Shown here one piece after another: positions 28,660-41,608 of a stretch of DNA of 64,000 nucleotides. The notes under the pieces were generated by a model that did not search any database, was not told the origin of the DNA, and was given only the letters and a program-made list of their open reading frames with translations. This DNA is from Euglena gracilis (taxonomy: Eukaryota > Euglenida > Euglenophyceae > Euglenales). Positions within the stretch are counted from its first letter, which is position 1; every line of letters starts with the position of its first letter. The stretch lies in assembly GCA_039621445.1 (NCBI GenBank), contig CP154956.1, positions 79,418,474 to 79,482,473 on the forward strand. Reading direction: 5' to 3'. Position numbers and translations under genes: made by a program.

Positions 28660-29908
28660 GTGCGTACCGCTTTCTCTTTCGTCTGCAGCCTGTATTGTCG
28701 CTTGCAAGCTCGCTTTTCCATCACGTGGTAAACGTGGACGATTTGCTGTTGATTTAAACTGGCACTTCAATTAGAATTGATACCTGACGTCTGTTTTGAG
28801 GCCGGGCTTCTTTTTAAAGAAGGTCGTACCCCCTCAGTGGGTGCCTCAGGGCAGGTAGGCAACCCTCAGGTCTGGAGTGGGTGGTCTTTCAGCATAACGC
28901 TGTTGTCGAAGGCGCAAGGGGCCAGTAATGGGCCGAAACCACCCCAGAGTGGTCCTGGTATGCCCAAGCATGGCATGGCAGGATGCACCTCCCCCCTGTT
29001 GGTTGGGCCCCAGGGCAGAACGGGAATCGGCCGAACAGCCAGGGTGGTGGGGGGGGGAGGGGGTCAACCACCCCCCCCCCACCCCCTGCATGGTGGGTGG
29101 GTGGGGGGGGGGGTCGACCCCCCCCACCACCTCTTCCCGTATTTCCAGGAGCACCAATTTTTCGACCCGACCAATTTTTGGTGTTTTTTTTGGACCCATT
29201 TTGGGACCCATATAGGGGGTCCCCCCAAAATCCCCCCAAAATCCCATTTTTTCACACCTTCCAAAAATTCAACGTTTTCTCAAAATGTTGATTTTGAAAG
29301 GTTTTTGAAGCAAAAAATGCCATTGAAAGTCCAAAAAAATTCAACGAGAAAAAGTGTCAGTAAAATTTGATTGTGCCAAAATTTTGTCCACTTTTTTGAC
29401 CTTCGTTTTTTCACCCCCTCCCTCCTAAAAACTACCAATTTTTAACCCTGAAATTTTTGATTTTTTTGTGAAAAAATGTAGTTTTCCATCAAAAAATCAT
29501 GTGTTTTGGGTTCATTTTTCAAAAAAAATTCCAAAAAATTCCCGGCCAAAATCCCCGTTTTCCTGAAATCGGTGAAAATGCTGTGGTGGGGGGGGTCGAC
29601 CCACCCCCCCCCCACCTCCCGGGTGGGGGGGTCGACCCCCCCCCACCAGGCCTTCCCATTCTGCCCTGCGCCCCTTTCCCAAAAAAAAAGCTTGCCAACT
29701 AACAACAGATAGCCAACCCTGGAATTGTCATGATTGACAAAACGTATTCTCCATATTTTTTTCAGAAATAATATTATTAATTCATTTTTTATTTGCTCGA
29801 TTAATTCATTGATTCATCAATTCAGTTTTTTTTGTGTTTCAACCCAAGATTCTTTTCCCCATTTCAATGGCTTCCCACCACGATGAATTTATTTGCTTTC
29901 TTTTTCAG
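28660..29908 (+). other. Intron-like stretch with G/C palindromes
   Basis: At 29041-29130 and 29583-29652 G-runs face C-runs around TCGA ('ggggggtcgacccccccc'), forming strong hairpin candidates. The remainder is A/T-run sequence. No exon supported until the acceptor at 29908. Confidence 0.6.
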
Positions 29909-30111
29909 TTATCCCATCAAAGTTCATCGTTGTTAGCAATCAATTTAGGAACCCATCAAACAAGACAAATTTGTGTTCTGTGCCAGCCTCTGAGAATTCC
30001 CTGCCCTGGTGTTATCAATGTCGGGTCTGCGAGCCAGTGGTCCTTCCCCTGGACTGTCCTGTCCTATGGACGTATTCAATCGCTGTCACCCCAGAGGTCC
30101 AATACCAATAA
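29909..30111 (+). CDS. Terminal exon, cysteine-rich, unknown protein
   Basis: An excellent acceptor ('atttgctttctttttcag') is followed by two leading bases and 66 codons to TAA 30109-30111. Reads 'KFIVVSNQFRNPSNKT' with an N-glycosylation sequon, then 'WCYQCRVCEPVVLPLDCPVL'. Four cysteines in about 25 residues suggest an extracellular, disulfide-bonded end. It stops 59 bp before copy B begins. The same exon may precede copy A outside the window. Confidence 0.6.
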
Positions 30112-30280
30112 TCAAAACTCCGGTTGCAGATGAACCCACACCACACCCTGTCCAACCCCTTTTTTCCTCATTCATTTTCCCAGCATGGTCACTTTTGGAG
30201 AAACCACAGCAGAATTTCGTTCAATGGCAAGGGTCAATGGCTCGAACCATTGACCCCCCCAGAAAACTCTCTCCCGGCAG

Positions 30281-30400
30281 GACCCCGCCGACTTCACTGG
30301 CACCAGGAACTACTGGGGCGACTTCTCCGCCACCGATGAGGAAGGCAGGCAGGGAGGGCTCCCAGGCAGGGAGGCAGGGGGTGTTGGTCGCCCATCGGCG
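30281..30400 (+). CDS. Candidate exon, unknown protein (copy B)
   Basis: Counterpart of 117 onward: same acceptor, Gly to Arg and one silent change in the first 22 codons, then indels shift the frame relative to copy A. Boundaries on the right are uncertain. Confidence 0.35.
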
Positions 30401-30924
30401 TATCACCCAGGAGGGTTGCCATTTGTTGTTCGGAGGTGGATCGAATCAAATGGTGGGCCGGCAGTCGACAGCTGGGCCTGCAGGGTTCCAGCTACCCCAA
30501 AGACTGAAAGAGTCGGCCAACTGGGGCTAATACACATGGGGGGACCCTCGCTCGGCGCCTTCAGCACCTCGGTAGGGTCGCCCCATGTGCATTAACCCCA
30601 GTTGGGCAACCCTTTGGGTTCGCTGTCCACCCCGTAGAAGCAAATGCCTCTAAAATGGAATGGATGAAGGGGTACAAGAAAACAGGGACAAACTGGAAGG
30701 GGGGACGAGGGGGGGGGCTGCTTTGGCTAATACAAGAATGTGCCAGAGCTGCCGTGGTGGCGTTTCTTTTCCCTTCCCAAAAGAGTTCCTCCCCTGAAAA
30801 TTGGGTCGATCCGGACCCCCCAGCCAGAGTCTTTTTGCCCACAAAAGCGGAAGCCAACCAGTCCAACTCCAACGCCTCCCCAGTGACAGCCAAGTGGCGC
30901 CCTCCCCCCCCCCCCTGGTGGGGA

Positions 30925-31136
30925 GGCCTTCCTGCTGGCGTGAAGGCGCGCCTCCGGGCTCGGGACGGGCGGGTGCCGGTGCGGTGGTATGGCCCGGCCC
31001 GGCTCGAAAGGCCAGCGAGGAGCTCCAAAGCAGTGACCTCCGGTCATGGGAGTGGCACCCATTGCAGCTCGTTGACCCCCATGTCAACGGCACTTTTCTG
31101 GTTCATGACCCCGCTCTTTGCTTTGAAGCGCTGTGA
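30925..31136 (+). CDS. Candidate terminal exon with poly(A) signal (copy B)
   Basis: Counterpart of 760-988, stop at 31134-31136, AATAAA at 31168-31173. The poly-C tract before it is about 20 bp shorter than in A, which changes the upstream frame. Confidence 0.45.
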
Positions 31137-31299
31137 CGTTGGAACACCCGGGTGAGAGTGGTTCTGCAATAAAGAGGCATCCTGATACACCTGGATGAAT
31201 GCGTATTATGGCCTTAGAAACAACAGATGCTGATTGCATCTTAAAGGTTGCAAACTAGATGGACACATAGCAACTGCGCTCTCATGATGGCAGGTCCCT

Positions 31300-32790
31300 T
31301 GACGTTGTCAACCATCTGCACCAGAGTTTTTCCACACAATCAGGATTGTAAATCCGCTTTCTGTGCATCTGAGAAAAAATAAGAGAGAAATATCACGTTT
31401 GCACCTGCTGCATTGATGTGCCGAATAATTTTGTGCCATTTTTCCTGCTGCCACGTCAGCCCAAGAGAGCTTAAATTGTTGGAGCTTTCCACAATGCCTC
31501 CAGATTCCTTTTGCTAAAGCCTAAAGGCCACCCCCCAAAAAACTGTGTTTGCAAGGCATATGCATACAGTAATTAAAGTGCAGAGATCTTCCATAACGTC
31601 TTTGATGAAGAGCATTTGGACCTTCAGCAGCTGTGTGTGGGTGGTGATGAGCTGTGCAAGCTTCAGAATTTTTTCACTGTCGGTCAGATCCTCAGCTCGT
31701 GCTCACCATGTTGGTGTATCCCTTATCTTCACGAAGCCATTGTCCAGCAGCCACCATGTACGAGGCAGAGTCGTGGAGGAAATAATGCACGTCATGTGGT
31801 TTCACACAAAAACTCACGAAGCACCAAATGCCAGAAAATTATGCTTTGGAAAAGATATAAAACACACGGAGTCAAGCAAATCACTCACAGTGTTGCCGTT
31901 CACGGCCTTCAGGAATTCCAGTTAGAGACTGAAAGATTGAACGTCAATTGGATCACCCTCTTCTGATCACAATCCTCTTCAACGCTTTGCATGGATGCTT
32001 TTCACGAATGTCTTTCCTTCCCCCCTTCCAACTTGGTGACCTAAACAGTGCTGCTTGATTACTACAGTGTTGGCTCCAAACCACTTTGCACAAAGAGTGC
32101 AATACACCTGGAGCAACAAAGCAAAACAACGGATGGCAAGCAAGAGACAAACTCGGCGCTCTTTGTCCCCGAAAACATCAACAATTTGTCCAAATCCTTG
32201 AGCTTTGGCCCAAATTGCCCATTCATAAGTATTCCGTTGGGCAACATGGCATCCAGGGCCAGGCATGGGATTACAGTTCAAGTTGCGGAGAAAAAAATGG
32301 ATGCATACCGACCAACAAAGGTGGCCTTGTGGTGCTGTCCTCCAACATCTTCCAATGTCCGCAAAAGTTTTTCTTGCAGAGAATTTTTCCCACTTTAGGA
32401 CAGCAAGAACGCTACCCACATAAATGTGAAGTGCCCTTCATCCAGGGACTTCGTCCCACCCAAGTTTTGTTCCTGACACGGGATAATGTCCCCTTGCACA
32501 CCCCCCCCCCGTCCTCATTTCGACAACCATTGGGGAAAATATCTCAAAAAGGTTTGTCTTCTTGTTCTTTTGCAATGAGCACGCGTCGTTTCTACACATC
32601 TTTGTCCAGATCTCTCAGCCAAAAGCCATGGTCCAAGCTGGTTTCGCAATCATGGTTGCTTGGTTGTGGTGCAAGAAGGTAAGCAATGGCGACAGGAGCA
32701 AGAGCAGGAAAATCACATAGACGTGCTTTCACCACGCCACACGACCCGCAGTCGTTGAACGCTTTGGATGGGGCGAGGTAAGACAGCATA
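31300..32790 (-). pseudogene. Decayed hAT-like transposase relic (copy B)
   Basis: Counterpart of 1150-2660. The finger exon is 32107-31979. An extra A near 32174 puts the 'NTYEWAIWAKAQGFGQIVDV' segment in the same frame as the finger, which in A is out of frame. Other breaks are shared. Confidence 0.35.
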
Positions 32791-33049
32791 ACGATCCCAT
32801 TGTGACCAAAACACCCCTTGGCTTAATTTGTTTCCAATAGAGATCCAAAATCGCGGTCTAATTTTATTTTTTTTAAAAAAAAATTATGGACCCCCACCCA
32901 TAAGTCAAAAAAAATGGCCCAAAATGACCCAAAAGCCTAAAATGGCCTAATATGGAGGGATTTTGGGGCTTGACTAGGTGCCTGGTTGGTTCCCAGGGGG
33001 GTATGACTTGACACTCGAGGGGGCCCCTTTTCCCCCGCCCGCCGCCCAG

Positions 33050-33312
33050 CCGGGCCGGCCGTCGCCCACTGGGTCACCCGCGGCGGCCCCGCCCCACCGC
33101 CCCCGGCCGACGCCCCCGCCACTGTGGCCCAACGGTGGAAGGCCCGCGTGCCCCTCGTGCTGGCCGGGGGCTGCCTCACGACGCTGGGCCTCGTGGCCCT
33201 CATCGTGTGGCGCGGCCGGCGGACGCAGGCCCACTACTTCCGGGCCGGCGCCGGCGATGCCGGCGACGGGGGCGACGCGGAGCTGGCAAGCGGCAAACCT
33301 GCCGAAGACTAG
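33050..33312 (+). CDS. Last exon of a single-pass membrane protein (copy B)
   Basis: Same 263-nt exon as 2914-3176. Changes: Ala to Val in the membrane segment, Gln to Arg and Asp to Gly in the tail, one silent. AATAAA at 33570-33575. Confidence 0.65.
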
Positions 33313-34232
33313 CCTTCGCCGCGTCCATCTGTGTTGTAATGCCAACCTTTCTGTCCACGGTGGCGCGCAATCATTTTCCCGAGGACTCCTGTCGCTGCAT
33401 TCTGATTCTGATTCTGCGATCTGATACATGCAGAGTCAAGATCTTACTTAACTTCTTTCTTGCAACGTTTTTTTGTGTGTAAAACATTCAGTTTTCGCAG
33501 GAGCATTTCGGAAGAGCACGAACCTCACACGTGAATTTTTAACAGTTGACCCCAATGCAACCCCTAAATAATAAACTCCCCAAATAAATTTACCTTTTTC
33601 AATGTGTCGCCTTTGGGGAAAAGCTTCTAAAACCCTCCAACCAATTCTCCTCTCCGGTGCCCGATGTCTGCTACCAACCCCCAGCAAATTTATGTGTTCA
33701 TAACCCAAAGGTTGTTTCAACACCATCCACATTCTGATTACGAAGGTGTTGGTTACAGGAAGCGGCGTGGAGCTGCATGGTGAGAGGCGTTACCTCTCAC
33801 CGTGGTGCCATCTCACAGGAATGCCGGATGGAATGCCACGCTGGATTCATTGCAGCTTGGCAGGCACACCCATTGGAAAGCACTGTGCTCGACGCAGGCG
33901 GAAGGCACCACCTCTGGGTCGGTACTGGTAACTCTCCTTCTTCAAAGTTCATTTGAAAACCCAGATGATTTACCACGTGGGTGGGCGGCAGGGTTGATTA
34001 TTTCACGTGAATTTTGAACGCTGGTTTCAACAGATCTTTGACGACCGTGTTCGGGTAATCTTGTGTTGTTTTTTTTGGTGGGGGTAGCAGCAAAATGTCG
34101 GCCATGTCGTCCCCGGCGTTCCCCCGGCGTTCTCAAGCTTCCCCGGGGATTGCCTGCACGGTGTAAACCACCTGCAGCCGACACATCCCGACCTCGGCTC
34201 TGTCTCCCGGCTCTGTCTCTGCTACCCCCCAG

Positions 34233-34389
34233 GGCCATGTGATGGCCATCCGCCGGGTCGGCCTGCGGTGGAGGGCCCCCGGGCGACACGCCCCGCGGCA
34301 GCCAACCCGGGCCCCGACCCCCGTCCACCCCGCCGCAAAGGCCCCCGACCCAGCCCAGAGGAAGGTGAGGAAGCGGCGGCCGCTTGCAG
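34233..34389 (+). CDS. Proline-rich exon (copy B)
   Basis: Partner of 4102-4258 with conserved acceptor and donor. In the frame 'EGPRATRPAAANPGPDPRP' only one of five changes alters the protein (Val to Ala). Confidence 0.55.
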
Positions 34390-36012
34390 GTGTTGGGGGG
34401 GGGACCTTCGGCTGGGCCTCTTTCCAGTGCTCCCGGCGGTGGTGGGGCTCGTTGGGCCAAAATGGAGGTCCGTGCGTCAGGCAAACGAGCCGACAGGAAC
34501 GAGTCCATTCCCACTTCCGACATGCTCAGCTGTGTCCTTTTGGTTCTCTTCTTTCGACAGTGTGTCGAGTCCGACGCCTTAGACCTAAGACCGGAGGGCC
34601 CCCTTTTCAGTACGCTTAAATTGCCACTGCTCTTGTTGTGCCTGAGAAGAGTGAGGCATGACCCCACCCAAAATAATGCATTAACCCCTTGCCTCCGATT
34701 TCGAATACATCCCCTGCAACCCTCCAGTTAAACAAATCAAGGAAGGTTGAAGCAAACATATTTGTAGTTCATTTGGTGAAAGACGCAGACCAATGAAATT
34801 GGGCAAGTTCTAACGTCAAATGCTGTCTTTTTGTGAAAATTAAGCAAATGAACACATTTTTTTGTATTTTTGAAGGCATATTTTTTATTTTTTAAAGGTT
34901 TTCTAAGGCATTTGTAATGTTTTGCGTTTTTTAAGGCATTTCTATATTTTAAAGGTGTCTTTTTTCCAAGGGAAGTCCAAGGGCCATCCCGGCATCGAAT
35001 GGGGTCCGAGGTCAAAAAAAAATCGAATGGGCTCCGATATCAAAAATGGGTTTTCAAGTCGAAAAACTCATTTTTTTTGATTGGACAATGTTCCACCGAT
35101 GCCAGAAATTGTTTTTGCTGAGATTTTCTATTTCATTTTCAGCTCGAATTTCGAGAATTTATCCAATTATTAGTTACTAATTATAATTTAATTTACCAGA
35201 TTATTTAGGTATTTTCAGTAATTTTTGAGGTTTTTTAAAAGTTATTTTGGACAAAACTTTTAAGGTGTTTTTTTGTTGTTGTTTTAATGCTTTTAAAGTT
35301 TTGTGAAAAAAAAACGCCTTTTCATTTTTTCCCAGTTTTTGGGCGCCTTAAAAAATACCTTGCACAATTACCCCAAGAATATCATTTGCGTGCTTTTATT
35401 TTGGAACCAGCAACTCCAAGAATTGCATGAAAAACTTCTGTATGAAATAGGATTTTTGTGCTGATACACAGTTTTGTTTTCCCCTCAAGGGGACACCCCC
35501 TCCCGTCTCCTGTATAGAACAGTGGTGTTTTAAGTCTTGGACCCCCTCCCCCCTAGGGGGGGGGGGCAGGGGCTGGTGGGTATATCTTTTTCGGCATCGA
35601 AATTTTTGAAAAGGGTGCTATTTTTAGCATTGTAGCCATTTTCGGGCAAAAGTGGTTGTGTCCCCCGGACCCCCTCCCCCCCAGGGGCCCCCCCCCAGGG
35701 GGTGGGTGGCTGAGTGCCGCCCCCCTCCCCCCCTCCCCCCCCCGGTCTTAAAAACACCCCTGGTACAGAGCAACAACACCCCCCCCCATCGGGAGGTTAT
35801 TTTGTCGCCAAGACTCCCCCGCAAGGGTTAGCCCCCGAGGACGCCCGCACTGCCCACGCCGCCTCCATCGATGCTCCCAAATTGGGCCCTCCCCCCAACG
35901 CTTCGCGTGCGGCCCCAGTCCTCCGCCGCATCGCCAGTCCAGCGTCTCAGCCGGGCCTCTTTTTACCTTGGCAGACCCCCACAGGGAGGGGGGTCCAAGG
36001 CCGCCGCCCCTA

Positions 36013-36177
36013 TGAACAATGTTCACTTCACGTTCATTTCATGACATGAAGTGAACATGTCGCTTCATGTCATGAAGTGACATGACACTTCATGTGATGT
36101 CCTGAAGTGACATGACATGTCACATGTCACGAAGTGACATGTGACATCACATGTCACTTCGTGACGTGTGATGAACC
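36013..36177. repeat. Palindrome-rich 'CATGAAGTGACATG' cluster (copy B)
   Basis: Partner of 5898-6052; hairpin arms 36126-36143 and 36148-36165. Confidence 0.85.
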
Positions 36178-36422
36178 CACCCGTCACGTGGCCTGGACGT
36201 GTCCACATCCAGGCCAAGTGGGACCTGGCGTGGGACCCAGGTCGCACGCCAGGGGCCTGGGTATGGGTTCCGGCACAAAGCTCCGGAAACTTTTGGTAAA
36301 ATGATTTCAGATGACCCGAGTTTTTGAGGGGGGTGGGTCTGGGCAGCGGTCCTGCTCCCTGGGTGGGTGGAGGGCCGCCTCCCCTGGGGGGGTGTGGGTC
36401 TTTAAATGAAGCCTGGGCGCAG

Positions 36423-36510
36423 CAGTCCGCGGTGGTCCCGGAGTGCTATGCTGGTGAAGCGCTGGACGTCGGCCGGGGCAGGGGCTTTAGTGGCGCAAGA
36501 CTGAGTCTGA
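36423..36510 (+). CDS. Short internal exon (copy B)
   Basis: Partner of 6286-6373, same length and splice sites, one silent difference. Confidence 0.5.
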
Positions 36511-36896
36511 GTGAGTAACTCGTTTGGGCGGGGGGGGGGGGGGTCGGAACCGAGGGGGGATGTCAGCCAGTGGTGGCCAACAGTGCGCCATTGGTTATTG
36601 TTTTGGCTCTGGTGGCGGGGTGACCGACCCACCTCCCCCAGGGAAGGCAGTCATTTTCATATTTAAAACAATTTTCAAAACAATCTTTTGAAAAGCAGGG
36701 CTCTTGGAAGTGGAGGTTTCGCAAGTGTTTCTTGAAACGGGGTCGGAGCAGGCACCCTGGTGGTCTATGGTGGTTTTCCCTCTTTGTCTTGTTCTTTTTT
36801 CTGCTTTTTGAAGCAGGTTTTTGCAACAGGTTTTTTTTTTAATTCCTGAAAGGTGATAAAATGTGGTAAAGAGTCAAATGCACAATTTTTCAACAG

Positions 36897-37060
36897 TTCG
36901 ATGCAGCGATATGCTCAAGCATCTGCCCCAAAGAGACCAATGCCTCGCCAATGCTTCCCAAGCCTCAGTGCTCTACCCTGCACTGATGTATTTGGCCGCC
37001 CATTCAGGACTCACCTGCAAACACCACATCAGTGGAATCACAAACAGAAAAAGGAGAAAG
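36897..37060 (+). CDS. Candidate exon, frame differs from copy A (copy B)
   Basis: Partner of 6751-6917 with a 4-nt deletion and a 1-nt insertion. Reads 'SDMLKHLPQRDQCLANASQA' and 'LYPALMYLAAHSGLTCKHH' in one open frame across the exon. Confidence 0.4.
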
Positions 37061-37087
37061 GTAATTGTGCCAGTGTATGTATGCAGA

Positions 37088-37237
37088 GGTTATCTTACGT
37101 TATGTTCTGCTCTGTTCTGTTATGTTGTGTTGTGTTATGTTACGTTACGTTATGTTACGTTATGTTATGTTATGTTATGTTATGTCATGTTATGTTATAT
37201 TATGTTATGGTATGGTATGGTATGGTATGGTATGTTA
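37088..37237 (+). repeat. Pentanucleotide GTTAT/GTTAC/GGTAT microsatellite (copy B)
   Basis: Partner of 6948-7085 with shifted unit order. Confidence 0.9.
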
Positions 37238-38251
37238 AGATGCAATGTTATGCTTTTCAGCGTCCCATGTGCATATATGTTTCATCGTCAACTCCCTTCA
37301 CCTCCCATCTTCCTTTTTTTGTCAAAAATTGTGTTTGTTTCTGTTGAATTTTTTTTAAAGGATCGTCCGGGGTATGTCCGCGGAATAAATGATGATGTTG
37401 ATTTATATGCAACTCGACTTTTGGTATTTCGGTCTTTATTTTGTCTGCAGTTTGGTTTCTTGGGACCCCTGACTGCCTGAGCCCACTATTTTGGTGGGCA
37501 TGCGTTTTTTTGCCTGCCAAATCTTCCTGGCCCTCCAAGCTCTCTGGGCCCAATGCAGTGCCCAGTTTTCATCAGTTCGGTGTAATCCAGGTCGTTGGAG
37601 TGGGTGCTCCCACCCCAAGCCTGCAGAGTCCCAGAACCCCAGCAGCGATGGGGGCTGGGTTGGGGATGTCCACCCCACTGCCGCCGCCGCCGCCACTGCC
37701 CATTCTCATTTTCCCATCGGAGCGCCGATTATTTTCTTCGGTTGGCGCCGAACGGCGTTTCCCTTGTGCGTACCATAGTATAGTGTAGTACCGATTAGTG
37801 TAATATACCGATATATTATACAATATTATCTGATATACTTTTATTTGTGTTATGCCTTTTTTTTTGTTTTGCCTCCCATCTTCCTTCTTTTTTCCTGGTG
37901 CTAGTTTTCATTTCATTTGTAATGCAGTTTACCCTCCCACCCCTGAATGCAGTCTTCCCAGAACCCCAGCATTGGGTTGGGCCCCACCCACTAACTAGCT
38001 CTTCCAACTGCCCATATTTTCCATCCCGCCATTTTGGCTACTGCCCCATTGATCCCTTGTGCGTACCATAGTTTTATGTTTATATTAGTGTAATATTACC
38101 GATATATTATACAAATACATTATTATACATTACCGATATACATTTATATAGTGTATATATATATGTCTATATATATATATATATATTACGATTATACATA
38201 GCATAGCATAGCATAGTACCGATTAGTGCGTACCATAGTATGGTGGGTGGG

Positions 38252-38314
38252 GATTTCAGCCTGAACCCGGGTTCAGCAGGGGGGCCCCTTTGAACCCGGT
38301 TTCAGGCTGAAATC
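38252..38314. repeat. Imperfect 24-bp inverted repeat (copy B)
   Basis: Partner of 7834-7897; loop one base shorter. Confidence 0.85.
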
Positions 38315-38580
38315 TGGGTCAGCCACAATTTGTTTAAAACCGTATTCATAGCCCGCCAAATGCCTGCCCTGAAATTGTGGTCATGCCTCACGCAAAATTG
38401 AAAAATACGGAAAACAAAAATTGATAAAAAAAAATGGCGCCGTTGGGAAAGGGGTCCAACCGCCCCGGCTGTGGGTTGGGTATGACCCCCCCCCCCGAAA
38501 CTTGTGAAAACCTTCTTAATAACTTCCCAAAAGCCTCTCGGGCGTTTCCCACACCCAACCCCGATTCTCCGTCGGAGCAG

Positions 38581-41500
38581 TGACCCGCCGGAGGGTGGCC
38601 CCTGCTCCCCCAGCCCCCCGGGCCCACAAGGCCGGCCTCGCCCTGCGCCCCATGAACGCCTTCGTCAACACCGCAGGCGGCGTCCTGCTCTTCGGGGTGG
38701 ACGCGGACGGCGCGGCGCGGGGGCTCGTGGTGGACCGGCTGCACCAGGTGCGTCGGGTCCCCCAAAGGTAGCCATACATCTGCCTCATATGATCATTAGG
38801 AATGTGGGTAGTCGTGGTCAGAGGCGTTGCGTTGTGGGGGCAGGGGAAGGGGAGTGTTGGTCGGGTCGACCCATGGCCATTTTCGCCATCAATCGTCTTC
38901 GAGCGTCGTCAATCATCGTCGTCTTTGCGTCTGAAAATTTTGAACAATGGATTTATCGCTATCACTCCGCATATTTCATACCACCCTCTGTTGTTCCCTC
39001 CCCTCCGTGCTTGATGTTTTTTCTTTGGGTTTCTCCTGACCCTCCCTGGGGCTGCCCTAATAATATCCGCCCCAGCTTCAGCATACCCAAATAGTAAAAC
39101 AATTATCAAAATGGATTTTATGGATAGCCGGTGCAAAAAGGTAGATGCATGCAGATTAATTAGCCCCCCAAGAAATTTCAAAGTCGACATTATCGCAAAA
39201 GTGCTTTCCCTAAAAACCTGGACCTTCGGGGCACTTTTGGGTTTTATCTCGTCGATTTTCGTCATTTTTCGATTTAGGATTCGGATTTGGGGGTATTGTA
39301 GTTTTGTGTTTATTCTCTGTCGGATTGCATATTTCGTTCAATAAACATGAACATAGAACAACCCCCCCCAAAAGCATATTTCAATGGTTCAAATGTTTCG
39401 AAAGTCATTTTTTGCACGATGCTTGATCATTGAACAGATCTAAATAAATTGAATCATAATATCTAATAAATAATTGTTTTCTCTCAGGCCCTCCTCCAGC
39501 GAACCGTCGCCAACATCTTTCAGGCGTTCCGTCCTCCTGCCTGGGATGGGGCCCAGCCCTCATCAGACAGCAAACCAGAGGAGGTCCAAACTCCTGAGAA
39601 GTCGAAAAAGGAAAGCCCAAAATCAGTATTTCGAAAGAGAAAAAATGTAACACATTCAAAGTAAAATCTAGCTTGTTTCTATTTTTTGGAGGCATTCAAG
39701 GGACAAAGACTGAGCAATACTTTGCACCTGGCATTGTAGACTTCAAGTTGACGAACTTTTTGCTTTTGTTCTTTTTTCATGCAAAGCTGAGGTTGAGCAG
39801 GTTTATTTGCCTGTTCTCAGGAGTGGGCAATGGCTGACTGAACTTCAGGCTGGGGAGGGGTTTAAGACCAAACACCACCCACAAACCCCCCAAAGATTCG
39901 AAAGATGGTGCAAATTTACATTTTCGACACGTTTCACACAATTGAGATGTATTTTTGGCGTTTTTTCAATCTCATAACGTCGCGATGCGCGTCACAACGT
40001 CACACCTTTGTTGGGAGGCCATCTTGGGGCTTTGAGAGCTGACTGGTGGGTGTTTTTTTTTGGACTGGGGAATGCCAGTCTGTTGTGGCTTCTGTCAACG
40101 TGGACCAGCTTTTGCAGGCTATTCAACCCCTCTGTAAAACACCCGGCCTTCCACAGGCATCCCCCATTGGCACTCCCTGGGCGCATCCCTGCGGCCCGTC
40201 CCCCCGGAGGCCTTCGAGGTCGGCTTTTGGCCACTGTATGACCGGGCCACTGGCCGCCCCACGGGCCGTGTCGTCGTCGCGGTGCTGATCGTCCCCACCG
40301 GCCTGGTCCACAACTACATGTGGCGCATTTATGTCCGCGAAGGTGCGCCGTTCTCATGTCTGAGATTTTTTTTGTCAAAATGGGTGTGCCAGGACACGTA
40401 TGTGTTTTACGGTGCCCCTTTGTGAGCTTTTCTTAAGGCTTTTCTCATTTTTTTTTCATTCCATTGCGACTTCCTGGATGTTGAATGGGTGTTGTTCCAT
40501 TTTTCAAATTTGCTGGATGTGACTGTTTTGCCCTTTTTCTGGCACAGTTGCTTCGATTGCATTTCAAATTCTGGATTTCTGGATTTGCCCCTTGCACACG
40601 CAAAAGTTGTCCATTCACGATGGGAATCCAGACAGCCTTTCCACAGGCTTCTGCTTTAGGGCTCGTAGCACCCCCCAGGTGGTTTGACTGCAGTTAGTCC
40701 AAAGGGCCAGTGGCCAAAAGTGGACAAAAGTGCCCAAAATTGGCCATAATCAGCATCAAAAGGTCAAAAGTCGCATAGGAGGGCCAAAAGTGGGCAAAAG
40801 CAGTCAAAGGCAACCAAATGGCAGAAGGGGTACCATTGAGGACCTCAAAGGTGATGAGGGTGATGCAGGGCGATGCGGGACCCAAAGAGTGGGTGACCCA
40901 AGGTGCTTGGGGGGTACCTCTGCCCCCCTCCCGGGGGGGGGGGGAGTCCAGCCAAATCATACGAGCGCACCTCCCATTTTGATGGGTTTTCTAGAGAAAA
41001 TCAACAAAAATTGTGCAGGCAGGGTCCAAATAGAAGCGCACCGGACCGCCGCCTCCGGCGGCGGTCCGGTAACCCCCCCCAAATAACACCCCCCCCCCGG
41101 TGTGTTATTTGGATTTGGGGGGGTTATTTGAACATGGAAAACCAAAGGGAAACAGGGGGTGTTATTTGGGGGACGGTGTCATTTGGGGGGTTATGAGCGC
41201 ACCTGTGCTTCTATTAGGGGGGGGGGGTTGTTGCTTTTTTCCGGTGGCTTGCAAAACGGGTGGCTCGTGGACCCCCAGGGTCTTTCCGCCAAAGCCTGGT
41301 CTCCCACCGCAGGGGAGGCAGACCGCGCGGTGGACCTGCCCGAAGACCTGCAGGCCCTCAAGACCACCGTGGTTGGCGGGCGCCGCAAGAAGCCCCGCGT
41401 CATCGCCGGCGGCCGCAGGGGGCGCTGCAAGGGCACGAGCTGGGGGCAGGGCTTGGTTGCCCCCACGACTGGACCCCAGGGGAGGGCGAGACACCCCCTG

Positions 41501-41608
41501 GGACGCAGGCCAGGCTTCAGGGGCCTGAAGACCCGGGGGGGGGGGCTGCCCCCCGGGGGCTTCCACACCCTGCTGGGTGGTGGGTGGGGAAGGCCACCCT
41601 CCCCCTAG
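38581..41608 (+). CDS. Multi-exon Schlafen/AlbA_2-like gene (copy B)
   Basis: Exons by homology: 38581-38747, 39488-39664, 40157-40342, 41313-41608. Exon lengths 1-3 equal those in A. Missense changes include Met/Ala and Tyr/His in exon 1, Ile/Leu in exon 2, Trp/Arg and Met/Thr in exon 3; exon 4 has two silent changes, but TGA of copy A (11001) is GGA here, so the frame continues about 35 codons to TAG 41606-41608. At least one copy may be relaxed or non-functional. Confidence 0.5.
41021..41222. mobile_element. MITE-like element with perfect hairpin (copy B)
   Basis: Partner of 10543-10717. The hairpin 41040-41070 has identical arms, but the 3-nt loop is the reverse complement (tcc instead of gga). 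Confidence 0.5.
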
